Below, one piece after another: positions 1 to 10,928 of a stretch of DNA of 64,000 bases. The position numbers were made by a program, and so were the translations under genes. Source of the DNA: Anaeramoeba flamelloides (lineage: Eukaryota > Metamonada > Anaeramoebidae); the NCBI GenBank assembly GCA_027625915.1, contig JANTQA010000036.1, forward strand, positions 1,049,501-1,113,500, read 5' to 3'. Positions within the stretch are counted from its first letter, which is position 1. Every line of letters starts with the position of its first letter. Under the pieces are notes generated by a model. It did not search any database and was not told the DNA's origin. It saw nothing but the letters and a program-made list of their open reading frames with translations.

Positions 1-1907
1 AACAATTGATTTTTCTTGAGTGTTGTGGTAGTTATTTTAACAGAGATCAGGAAGTAAAATATTGTCTTTGAACTTTTTGACAAAAAGTACGATAAAGTGC
101 AATCAAATTTCTAAATATTTCAAAAAATATCTGAAAAATAATCATTTTTGAATCATATAAATGATCAACAAAACTGTGAAAAATCTATAATTTTGTAATC
201 TGAATTAATCTTGAAAAGATCGAAAAATATACATATCTCTTGGGAATATCAAATTTTATCTCACTCTTTAGAGTCGAATTTGAGTATGCCAAAATATTGA
301 AAATCGTCGATATCAGATCTTGGAGGCATAAGGTATATACACTTTTCAAATATTTTTACAGGATGTGTAATCGTTCGAAAACGATCGGTGTATTCTTTTA
401 TTTCTAAATCAGAATTGTTTTGCAGAAATCGCAAGATTTTTTTTATTTTTTTTTTTTTGTATTCTTATCAGATGCAATATAATATCTTTTTAAATGGTTT
501 GTAAAATTTCTAAAAACGATCAATTTAAAATTTTCATTTAAAAAGTGAATTTTGTGCTTTTTATCAATGATTTAAACATATTTAAATTTGGACAAAATCA
601 AAGCCTTGTTTTCAAATGAATAAAATTAATGTTAAATAATTTTATTCAGGGTTTAAACTGGAAAGCGAGATCAATCTGAAGAAAAAAAAAAAAATAATAT
701 CAGGGTTTTTATCTTTTGTTATAGAATTCAAGAATTAAAATAATAAGAATATATTAATGAAGAAAAATAACACATACTTGCGGTGGTTTTGTAAATTTTT
801 TTTTGATTTCTTCTATAGATATCTTAGAATCCTCGATTATTGGCATTTTTTGTTTCTTCTTATTCTCAACAATAATCTTTTTCATTTTATTTAGACATTT
901 AACAGTTTTTTGGTAAAATTTTGTTAAAGGTATATAATCAACATGCTCATTTGATGTGCAGAATAAAATTTTCTATTATAAATTAATAATGTGGAATTTT
1001 TTTGAAAATAAAAATGTCAAGTTAAAGATTGTATTTATGATAAAAATATTTTTTGTAGTTGAAAATTTTTTCTGTAAAAATAGAAAATTCAAAAAGGGAA
1101 AAAACTATTTTTTTTATGTAAAATATTTTGAAGAATGAGAAATTTTTAGATAAAATAGTCCTAGATCAATTATAGTATTCAATTTGCATGTGAAAAAAAA
1201 TATGCAATGAAAAGATCTATGCTTAATTGGTGACTAGGGAATTTAGAAAAAAACAAAACAAATAAAAATATAAAATAACTAGAATTAATTTTTTTTTTTC
1301 ATTAATAAAACAGTTATAATAATAATAATATACTTTGATTCAATTTTGAAATCTTTTTGGTTTTCAAATATATTTTTGTTTTTATTTTTTACATTTTTTA
1401 GTTATTTGTTTTCATTTTGTTTTTGTAATAATGCAATTTGATCTTTTCATTGAGATCTGAAATTTTTTTGAATGATCAATATTAAGTTATAATTTAGTTC
1501 CTGTAAATAGAAAAACAAATAAAGGTAATTGATGGTATCCTAGATATTGATCGATCGATATTTGTTACTAGATTTTTTAACTAAATTACCAATACTTTTT
1601 TTTTTTTTTTTTTTTGTGCCCGTTCCAAAGTTAAGGGGACAATTTTTTTTTTATTTGTATTTATTATTTATTATTTTTTGTTTTCTTGTTTATTCCCAAA
1701 CAAAAATAACGAATGAGACCAGATCTTTACATATATGATAAGTTATCAATTTTTATTGCTTATACTTTTTACTTTTTCTAAAATCCCTTTTTTAAGTTTT
1801 TGGGTTCCTTAGGTTCCTTAGGTCCCCCCTCTTTTTGTATTTTTAGGTGTTTGGGGAAGGTAAAAGTCAGAAAAAATCTTTATAAGAATTGATAAACTTG
1901 TTCATGA

Positions 1908-1949
1908 TTAGATCTTGGACTAACTTGATCATGTTAGTCCAAGATCTAA
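1908..1949. repeat. Perfect hairpin, 17-bp stem, 8-nt loop
   Basis: Positions 1908-1924 (TTAGATCTTGGACTAAC) pair perfectly with 1933-1949 around the loop TTGATCAT. No gene abuts it. It may be a tiny inverted-repeat insertion or a transcript-end structure; the sequence does not decide. Confidence 0.8.
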
Positions 1950-2600
1950 AATGAATTTAACTGGAATTATGCAACCGAAGAGAACCGAATCCAACAGATA
2001 CGATTTGAAATCAACTTCAGTGTGCCGAATCAACCTTTACATACAAGGTGTCCAATCAGTTTTTGGACCGTATTAATGCTATCGGGTTGGTTCTTGTATT
2101 GGAAACTTGCTAAAATAAGAAAATAAAAAGAAGCAAAAATTACCAAAACAAAAAAAAAAAAAAAACAACAAAAAGAAAATTTTGAAAAGAAAATCTTATT
2201 CTTAAAAAACAACACTTTATATAGATGTACTTTATCTATAAAGTTCTCATTTAAAACTTAATAAAGTAACCTATTTCATTTGATCTATAGTTGATTAAAT
2301 GTTTAGACCTCTTTCTTAAAACAAATTATGGTGGTGATCCAGAAATTTTCTAACTAAAATGAAACAACCACCAACCCATTCAACACTTGGGATACAAAAC
2401 AAAACTTTTTTAAATTGGGTTTTTAGTTTTTTTTTTTAAGCTCTTTTTATTTCTTTCTTTTCTTTCCCTTTTTCTTGAATAGCTTTAAAAAAAAATTTAA
2501 CTTTTCATTTTTTTCAAGAAAAGATATCCTATGAGTTATAAACTTACCTGTATTATAGCTAAGATAAAAAACTCTAAATATTAATTTTAGATTTTTAGGA

Positions 2601-2650
2601 AGTGCCTTAGAGTACCGTAGAGTGCCGTCAAGTGCCGTAGAGTGCCTAAC
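2601..2650. repeat. Five 10-bp tandem repeats (AGTGCCGTAG-like)
   Basis: Five consecutive 10-mers vary around AGTGCCGTAG and end in AGTGCCTAAC. The same words recur, often inverted, inside the modular repeat clusters near 29.0-29.2 kb and 36.6 kb. Their CpG and GC content stands out from the surroundings. Confidence 0.7.
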
Positions 2651-3399
2651 TTTTCCAGGATTCAAAAGAATGGAGAAAAATCAAAGATTTTACTCAATTC
2701 TTTTAAATTCTGGAAAAGCTAAGTACGGTTTTCTTGAGATTTTTGAAAAAAAAAGAAAATTTTGAAAATTTTCTTTTTATTTTTAAAATTCAAGAAAACC
2801 TAACAGCAAACAGGAGGTAATTTTGTTGAATCACCTTTCTTCTTTAATACTGATAAATTCAAAAAAAATTAAAGACATTTTTTTAAAAAAAGAGGATCAA
2901 GCGAAATGGTGAAAATCAGGTCGTGTCTGGAGAAATTTTTCTATTAATATAAAATTCTAATTTTAAAAATTTTTAATTTGATATCAAAAGTTTTAATAAG
3001 GAAAAGCCAAATTAATTCGGCAATTTTCGTTTTTAATTGATTTCTCAAGGTCTTTTTCTCATTTCTACACATTGTTCAGAAACATGGTTTATACACGATT
3101 TGAGAAATTGAAATAAAAGCGTTTCAGTATTAATTTGAAAATGATACTCTGAATCGAAATATAAGACCTTTTTGGGGAATTGAAATCAAAAGTTTCATTT
3201 ATTAATTGGAAAATGAAGTATTAATAGAATTTTATGAATGATATCATCTGGTTGTCAATTTTTAAAAGAACCAAAAAGTGTAATTTTTTTGTTTCTCAAT
3301 CTTTCTGTGGCTTTGGTACTATGAAAACCAAATAAACTATAAGAAAAAAAAAAAAGGAAAGAAAAGATGGTAATTACAGACTTGTGGATTCACATTCAT

Positions 3400-3575
3400 T
3401 ATTTAACTCTTATTTTTAAAATATTCGAGCAACATTCCGAGAAGATTGGGGATTTTCGATCTGCTACTTTTTTTGTAACTGTCCAATTCTTTTCATTTTT
3501 TGGAAAGTATCAAGGAATAATGATGTGTTCAAAAAACCTTTGTTTTGCGATCTCAGATCAATAATAAAAAATTAC
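3400..3575 (-). other. Possible third RhoGEF exon with frame break
   Basis: On the minus strand about 35 open codons include LNTSLFLDTFQKMKRIGQLQKK, which resembles the last DH helix. They end at an A7 run. The neighbouring frame continues with VADRKSPIFSECCSNILKIRVK and then TAA. Splice phase from exon 2 (phase 0 after 4150) does not fit cleanly. This could be a spliced exon, a homopolymer sequencing slip or decay of the 3' part. Confidence 0.35.
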
Positions 3576-3639
3576 AACAAAACACAGACTGTCATGAAAA
3601 TCAGAATCTTACTTGTGTTTCCAATTATGATTTGGGAAA

Positions 3640-3860
3640 AAACTTTTACTTTATTTTATTTTTCTTTTACAAAATAGAGTTTTTGAAGAAGTAGGTTGTA
3701 ATTTGTGCTCTCTTTTTGTAAAAAGGAAAATGAAAATGAAACTGAGAGTTTTGGAACCATTTATTCGGAAAATAACAGTTGTCAAATCAAAATCCACAAA
3801 GTGGAAACACAAACAGACAGAAGAAGAAACTTGAAACGATCTAATTAAGAAAACCACTTG
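3640..3860. repeat. Dispersed repeat (also at about 5985-6110 and 49560-49690)
   Basis: A block reading 'tagagttttTgaagaagtag ... aaaaggaaaatgaaaatga' recurs in diverged form at 5985-6110 and 49560-49690. It sits between the second and third putative exons of the RhoGEF gene, so it may lengthen an intron. Confidence 0.5.
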
Positions 3861-4149
3861 ATCCTTAGATTTAATATTAATTCTTTGGTGTTTTTTTGTA
3901 AAAAAGGAATCAAAAAGGATATATTTTCAAAAAATTTGATGAATAATTTTGATTGTATAAAAAATCTACCAAATTAGATCCCAATGGTTTCATTCTTGTT
4001 CTTGGGAAAACAAAACAGAAATAAAAACTAATTACACCTGATTTTGTGAAGAATTTGTTTGGATAAATAGAAAAAACACGAAAAATTTTTGGTTGGGGAA
4101 TTAGAAAAAAAATTAAAAAAAGAATAAAAAAAACGGAATTGTTGCAAAC

Positions 4150-4941
4150 TTTGATTTCCAGTGAATAAACTTTTATTCTGTTTAGTGGAAAGGTTAAAAA
4201 TTGCTGTATAGTTATTCCATCACAGGCAGGGCTTGATTTCATTTCCTTACAAAATTGTTCGAATTGAGACACTTTTTTGCACTCAACAAAACTTTTCATA
4301 ATTTCTGGGAACATGGCGAAATAATTCAAAAACTGTTTTAAATTCTTGGACTTTGGAGAGTGTTAAAAAAGATAATTTGATCAAAAATTTGTGGTTTAGA
4401 ACGAATCAAAAAAAAAAAAAAAAAAAAAAAGAAAGAAAGAATCGATGGCTATGACAGGAAATTAAAAAAAAGAAAAAAAAAAAAAAAAAACAAAAATTAC
4501 CAAAATTTCAAAACTTTCAGAAATTTTAATTTGGAGTTCAGATTCAAGTAGTTTCAGTTCGATGCTTTGAACCAATTGGTTTGATATTTGTGCAAATTTT
4601 CTTGCTGGGAGAAAGATCAAAACACAACTTTGTTGCGAAATTATGGAGTCACTACTGTTCGAGCTTTCTTCGAGTCCTTCAACAATGAATTGAAGAAAGA
4701 TTTCGAGTTGGTGCAAATAAAGCCTTTCGTTCTTCAGAAATCCCTTAATTGCATTTTCTCTTGTTATCCCTCCTTCGTTTAGATTCCCTTCCTTACCCAA
4801 AAGAACATAGTCGCAATATTCGGAATCTTGGATGATTTGTTTTTCTTCTTGATTGGGAAGAAAGTCTGATTCTGAACTTGAATTTAAACTGGAGCTTGAT
4901 TTTTTTGTCTTTGTTTTTGTTTTTCTTTTTGTTTCTTGCAT
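4150..4941 (-). CDS. Rho guanine nucleotide exchange factor (DH domain), 3' end unresolved
   Basis: A RhoGEF (Dbl-homology domain) activates Rho-family GTPases by promoting GDP release, acting at the membrane and cytoskeleton. Exon 1 is 4941-4501 (147 codons, ATG start). A 150-nt intron follows (GTAATT donor, AG at 4352-4351), and exon 2 is 4350-4150 (67 codons), joined in phase 0. Residues 1-30 are a basic, Ser-rich head. The DH domain begins near residue 61, with the ERLYLHQLEIF helix at 72-82. Exon 2 encodes the conserved back half, including NYFAMFPEIM, SFVECKK and the FPLNRIKVYSLEIK helix, which matches the family pattern 'KPVQRIPRYPLLLK' with the usual Q replaced by N. DH-end-like codons lie at about 3570-3480 (frame reading LDTFQKMKRIGQLQKK), with a frame change at an A7 run. 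I see no clear PH domain. The intervening region carries a dispersed repeat (3640-3860). The family call is solid; the 3' structure is not. Confidence 0.72.
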
Positions 4942-5869
4942 TTTTTTTGATTATTTAATGTAGTCAAAAATATAATGGTTGTTTCTTATTTCGAGTAAAA
5001 CAAAACAACAAACCAAAACTTTTAAATTGTTGGCAATTGCAAAGTGAATTATTTTCAGAAAATGAAATTTTCCAAAAACAATGTTTTCTTAAGTGACCAA
5101 ATAATACAATTTTAAAAATTCGTCTACAATTGAAAAGCACTCCTTTCAGAGAAAAAATGTACAAATTTTCTTTTTAAAAACTCTGCAAAATATTTAATTC
5201 TCTATTTTCTGAAGGAATTCCCAACAATTCAGATCAGTTTCCTCTTGTATGTATAAAATCCATTAATTAACTTTCAGCACAAATTCTTCTTTAATTATCC
5301 ATTTTTCAATAGATTAAAAAATTTCAAACTCAAGGTGTAATCTTGATATAGATTGGGAAAGTTCTTTGATTTTGTTCACAAAACAAGTCCATTAATTCTT
5401 GTTTAAAGATCAAAAAACCTTAAAGAAGTACATAAATGTTAATTATTGTAGTTAACAGTTTAAAGTTGAGTTTAAAAGACTTTTTATTTTGAAGACACAA
5501 CCAAAAGGAGAAAAATCGAAGTAATAAATTTTCGGGTTTATGAAAATAGTTAGTGTTTGGTAAAAAGAAATATATCTTACCAGAAAATGAATTAAAGTCA
5601 GTTTTCAAGAAAAAATGTTTGAAGTATTCTTGATTATAGCATCAATTGAATTAATTCACACTTATTGATTCAAAATGTTAGCTCTTGAAATTTAAAAAAA
5701 ACAGGTATATACAAAGTAAGTTGGATTATTTTTTGCTTTGTGTTTTTTAAAAAATTCTAATTTGTGAAATAACCCGTATTTTTCTATTTAATTATTTTTG
5801 AGTTACAAAGGGATTAGCCTTAACCAAGCAGAAACCTAAGATCAAAGTATATTGTAATTAAGTATAACA

Positions 5870-6595
5870 GTCATTTGTGCTACATTGTTCAAATATCTCT
5901 AAAAAAATCGATTAGTTTAGTAGTAATACTTGTATTTGAATTATAAATAGGAACAAGAATTTTCACTTCATTTTCCATATTTTTTTTTTATAAATATAGT
6001 TCTCAAAGAAATTAGGTTGCAATTTGAGGTTCTTGATCTATGTTCTCTTAAAAAAGAGAAATTAAAAATGAAGTGAAAAAAAATCCCATTTAATATTCAA
6101 ATACCAGTATAGGTTTATCCCATCAATTGAAAAATGATCCATATATGAGTAAAAAAACTCCAATTCCAGAAAAAAATCTACATTTCACCACAAATTTAAA
6201 AGTCGAATTATCAATATTCAGACTCAGAATTTTCAAAATATATTTCTTAAATCTGTGGCGAAATGTAGATTAATTGATAAAATATCAATTTTTTAAAAAA
6301 AATTAAATATTCACAAATAGATTTTTTTGACCAATTATTTCAGAAATATTGGAAATATATTAATGTTGCAATTAGCTTTAGATGAAAAGGAAAAAAAACT
6401 AACCAGTCTTTCGGTTTTGGTGCTGATGATTATTGGGATAATCTTTGACATTCAAAAATTAAAATAAAAAATAGTTGCTTTTGGAAGTTCTGAATATGAA
6501 ATTTTATGTACTAACAATAACCAGAATATTAGTATTTGGAGTTTCTATTTTTAGGTTTGGGAAAGGAAATAAAAAAAAAAATATCGTAAATGAAA
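5870..6595 (+). repeat. Dispersed repeat H, copy 1
   Basis: Homologous to 53890-54270 (same strand) and 11990-12430 (opposite strand, inside MTR4 intron 1). It contains an internal imperfect inverted repeat at 6178-6268, whose arms read CTACATTTCACCACAAATTT and its complement. A second repeat block (5985-6110) is embedded in it. No coding capacity is seen. Confidence 0.65.
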
Positions 6596-7298
6596 ATTTT
6601 TCATTGTGATATTTAGGTAAACAATGCAATGATTTATTGTGCAATAAGATTTATAATAGATTTTTTAGAGCTATTTAAGCCATGGAATACTACTAATATC
6701 TACACCCAATTACAGCTTAACTTGGTTATAGAGAAAATACATTTTGACACTAATACATTAAAGGTATTGGTAAAATTTTGTAAAAATATTTGTTGTTTTT
6801 CAGTTTTACCTTAGTTCTTTTGTTATAAATAATCGTGTCATTATATTTAGGTTTTGAAGTACTTGTGTAAATATATTAAAATGTTTGAATTTTACATTTT
6901 TTAAGGTTTTTTATATTAGTAAAAGTAAAATATTTGGAAAAAAAATTAGTTATTTATCAAAAAGAAAATAACTTGTAAAAAAAACTTTTTTTTCTCTTTA
7001 GGTTAAGAAATTTTTGAGATTTTTTCAAAAAGTTTATTTTTCAAAATATAGGTTTTATAATGTGTTCGTTTTAAAGTTCGTTTTTTTTTTGATTAAACTT
7101 AAAATAAATAATTATTACAGAACCTCCAAAAAAATAAACACCATTTTTACCAAAATAAAGCACACATAAAAGTTAAATCAGTGTTTCAAAATAAAAAGTT
7201 TTTTTTTTATTATAGAAGACCTATATATTATAACTGATCAAAGAATTCAACAATAAACCCTAAGTTAATATTGATGCGTGTTCACTAAAGTTCTATTA

Positions 7299-7485
7299 CA
7301 GTCAGCTCCACATTTAAGTTACAAAATTCAATGAAATTTAAGGCACAAACTATCTCGAATTAAGGAACAAAATTCGGAATTTTTTTTTACAAATTATTTT
7401 ATTAGAATTTGAATTTTGTCCCTCTTTTCAGATTTTTATTGTAATAAATTTTATTCAAAGTTTATGTCTTAAAATTGGAATTGAT
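7299..7485. mobile_element. MITE family B (Tc1/mariner-like ends), copy 1, degraded
   Basis: The element starts after a TA with CAGTCAGCTCCACATTTAAG and ends with a degraded complement. It is the same family as the cleaner copy at 21713-21906. Non-coding. Confidence 0.65.
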
Positions 7486-7702
7486 TATATTTAAAAAGAA
7501 ATTCTGAAAATAATGGATGTAATTAGAAAAAATAAATAAAAAAATAGAGTAAATTTTTGATATAAATTTTCAAAAAAACCAAAAAACAAAAATTCCTCAG
7601 AAAAAAATACAAATATTATGAAAAAATTTCAAAAATCTGCATTCCTAATTTAAATTTTACTGAAAAAAATTAAGGAATTTACCTTCAAAAATGATTTTAA
7701 CT

Positions 7703-7895
7703 AACATTAAGTTCCACTTTTAAGACACAAACTTCAATGAAATTTAAGGTATAACAAAAATCTCAAAATTAGGCAAAAAATTCAAATTCTCATAAATTGT
7801 GTAAAAAAATAATTCAAAAAAATATGCATTAATTTGAGATAGTTTGTGCCTAAAATTTCGTTGAAAGTTTATGCCTTAAAAGTGGAACTGAATGT
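7703..7895. mobile_element. MITE family B, copy 2, degraded
   Basis: The left arm (AAGTTCCACTTTTAAGACAC) and the right arm (complement of the same) bracket a short centre. It lies about 220 bp from copy 1. Non-coding. Confidence 0.65.
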
Positions 7896-8334
7896 AGGTA
7901 TACTATTAAATACTGAATTAGAACTTGTATTGGAACAAGAAATAAATAAAAAAAAAAACTGTTTTATATTCAGATCACGGATTTTAGGGTTTAAAGTAAG
8001 AATTATTTTGATCACGGTACTTTAACAAAAAAAATACAAAAATTATTGATTTCAACAACATTTAAATTTATTTAAAACGCATAAGAAAAGACAAAATTCA
8101 AATACACAATACAATTACATAAATGATTAAATTATGAAAAACCACAATTAATACAACCTTTTTACTAAAAAAAAAAAAAAAAATTAATTACCTAGGAAAA
8201 TAATAAAACAAAAAATCACTGATTTTTGGACATATAGTCTATAAAAATAGTCACTTCTTTTTATCAAAGATTTATTCACATTTGTTAAAAAAGAAAGAAC
8301 TTTTCTATATATAAACTAAAATTCAAAAATTCCA

Positions 8335-8428
8335 CAAAGTTAAAACAGTCCAGAAAATCACAATAATATAATTTCATTCAAAATGACAATAATTTTGATT
8401 TCTGTAAAAGATGAAAATCTTTTTTTGA

Positions 8429-8465
<37 letters not shown>

Positions 8466-8880
8466 TTTTTGAATTACTTAACATATATCGGCCAATCAAT
8501 TTTTTTTTTCAAAGATTCAATATTAGGTTAAAGTTGAGCTGTTCAAACTTGAAGAACTCAAATAAAATTAGTTGATAATATATAACTATTGATTGATCAA
8601 TCATTGTTCCTAATGGAACTTAAAACAAATTTAAAAATGCTTTTTTATTTGTTTTTGCTCTCTCCAAAATTTTTAATACACCAATAATTTATTTGTATTG
8701 ATATTTATTTATTAATATTTTTGTGAGTATTATAATTAAAAAAAAATTGTTAATATTCTAATTAGTGGATAGTTCTAATTTGACATTTCTTCTTGGAGAA
8801 TTTATAAAATAAGGATTTTTTTTACAAAAATTGAATTTTGGTATGTTAAAAATTTTGAATTGGGATTTATTTATATATAT
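8335..8880 (+). repeat. Dispersed repeat F, copy 1
   Basis: Collinear with 38755-39280 over about 530 bp, for example CACAATAATATAATTTCATT, then TTAATAC/ACACACC-type blocks, ATTAGTGGATAGTTC and GAATTTTGGTATGTTAAAA. I judge it diverged but clearly related by eye. It contains a long T run. No coding content is recognised. Confidence 0.65.
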
Positions 8881-8922
8881 TCTGTCTTTTCTTGCATCTT
8901 CCAATTGGTCTAATAAAATAAA

Positions 8923-9118
8923 GCCAGTTCCACTTTTAAGGCAAAAACTATAAACAAAATTTAAGGCACGCAAAAATCTCAAATTAAGGCCTAAAAGTCA
9001 GAATCTAGTAAAATAATTTGTAAAAAACACATTTCAAAGTTGGTGCCTCAATTGAATAAGTTTGTGCCTTAAATTTCGTTTAAAGATTGTGCATTTAATT
9101 TGAGACTAACTTTATATT
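8923..9118. mobile_element. MITE family B, copy 3
   Basis: The left arm reads CCAGTTCCACTTTTAAGGCA. The right arm is degraded but carries the family's GCCTTAAATTTCGTTTAAAG block. Non-coding. Confidence 0.65.
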
Positions 9119-10227
9119 GTAATATAGTAATTTTTTGAAGAATAGATATTTAAGAGGTTATAATCATCTATTTAAAAGTATTTTAATACTTTTTCTTATT
9201 CTGAATAGCGGTGTATTTTTTTTTGTTGTGCTTCTATTGATCTCATTATTGATATTTTTATTTGAAATAAAATATTTAAAATTACAATAATAAAAAATTT
9301 TAACAATAAATTGTTATATAAATTAAAAAAAAAATCAAACAATAATTCGTAGAGTTATCTCATTAGAAATTATTTAGGCTCTATTCAAATTATGAGTTAC
9401 TTGGGAATTGAAAAAAAATATTCTGACATAAAAAAAAAATGCATTTAATAGATTTTATGTTTATCAAAAGTTATTGAATCAATCTAAACAATAAAATATT
9501 ATAATTTTAAAGATTTCTTTGTGAGTGTTTTAGTTAAATATTAAAAAATTATTTAATGATCCAAAAACTTTTCAAAAAGATCTAACTAAATATGTGTAAA
9601 TTGAAAATCGATTTTATTTACCTTCTTACTTGACACACTTCTCAGTTTAACCAATTAAACATATTTTTATCATTAAATTGCGCTCTATTAGATTTTACAA
9701 TAAAGTATAAAATTAAAAATTAATGAATTTAGATTTTCGATTAATTGAAAGGTAAAATTGGAATTTAGATGGCGAATTTCTTTTTTTCAAAAAATAAACA
9801 AAAATAATACGTAAATAAAAAAAAACAATTACTAAAAAAACAAAATTTGATCGAAAATTAAGAAAGAAATTGTGAAAAACAAGTAAAAATTTAAAACAAG
9901 AAAATTGAAGAAAAAAACAACTTTGTAATCCAAAGTATAGCTATTTCTCTTGTGTTTGTTATTGAATATAAATTTTATTTTCTAATTATTAAGTCCCTTT
10001 TTGTTATTGTATATCAATTAAATAATTAATATACATTAGTAAACATTGTTTTTATTTTGTTAATTAACGATTTTTTTTTTTGTTAATTCACCTGCGATTT
10101 TTGATCGTTTTAATTCTTTGTTTTTTAACAAACAAGAAGGTTAAAAAGAGACTACAAAAATAGAAAAGCTTTTTTGAGTGACTCTTAAATAGTAGTTTGG
10201 AAAAAAATCAAAACTGTACTAATCCTT

Positions 10228-10472
10228 TTATAATTGTATGATTTTTATAAAAAAGGAAGAAAACCTTTTAGAAAATTTAGAATGTCTGTTTGAAAATGTT
10301 TGAAAAATAAATGGAATTAATTTTGGGTTCATTTGTGTTATCCTTTTTCCATACCAATGTGATTTTTCAAAAGTATAGATTATAATTTGTGTTAATAATA
10401 CATTTTTCATTCGCCAATTACAAATGGAGTTTCCAAAAAAATACTTTTTTTATTTTTTCTTTTATATCTTAT
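10228..10472 (-). CDS. Candidate exon or small ORF, unknown
   Basis: I do not recognise this product. The minus-strand frame is open from about 10472 with an ATG at 10410 and a stop at 10228. It encodes a peptide with ordinary amino-acid diversity (TFEKSHWYGKRITQM near its middle) rather than the poly-F/poly-K noise around it. Just upstream, 10590-10475 is open on both strands: the plus strand gives a Lys/Ile-rich peptide and the minus strand a hydrophobic one. The ORF lies upstream of MTR4 in the opposite direction, so a divergent small gene is possible. No domain or splice structure can be confirmed. Confidence 0.28.
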
Positions 10473-10928
10473 TGGATGAACAAAGTAACCTTTAATAAAA
10501 GTGAAAGCCCTAAAATAAAAAAAATCAAAATCAGAGAAAATGTGATACCTATGAAAGATCTAATCCCAGCAACAAAGGGGCTTTTTCATTAGCTAGATTC
10601 AGTAACTTAATTCAACAACACTAAATTTTGAAAATGAAAGTTTAGATTCGATATGACCCAAAAAGAATGATGAAATTAATACTTTTTGTTTTTCGAAAAT
10701 AACTTAAACAACACTCTATGGAAAGTAATTCTGAACTAATGTCCAATACAGATTATAGAGTTTTAAATAGATAAAAAATTAGAATTCAATTTGTTATTTA
10801 TTTGTGAAAATAATCCAATTAGTAATTACTTTTGTTTGTTACCAGTTGTTCCGCTTTGTTAAGTCAAAACAAAGTAAAAAATCAAATTTTTGGAATCATT
10901 TTTTTTGGTTGACAATCAGATATTTCAA

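Larger units (their letters stand above)
1..3400. other. Intergenic AT-rich region, no supported gene
   Basis: I see no convincing coding sequence here. The longer open frames are homopolymer-rich (poly-F, poly-K) and lack gene-like composition. The region holds a strong 17-bp-stem hairpin (1908-1949), a five-unit 10-bp tandem repeat (2601-2650) and pieces of a modular hairpin repeat that recurs near 22.7-23.3, 28.8-29.6 and 53.5 kb. Poly-A and poly-T runs are common. Confidence 0.6.
4942..10227. other. Intergenic repeat-rich region
   Basis: I support no gene in this 5.3-kb stretch. It contains a dispersed repeat shared with MTR4 intron 1 (about 5870-6595), three copies of a roughly 195-bp terminal-inverted-repeat element (7299-7485, 7703-7895, 8923-9118), one copy of a roughly 530-bp dispersed repeat (8335-8880) and a long T run (about 8431-8463). 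The remainder is plain AT-rich sequence. Confidence 0.6.

Noticed and set aside
3651-3857. Minus-strand open frame that might continue the RhoGEF
   Set aside because: It overlaps a dispersed repeat present at two other sites and has no PH-like pattern.
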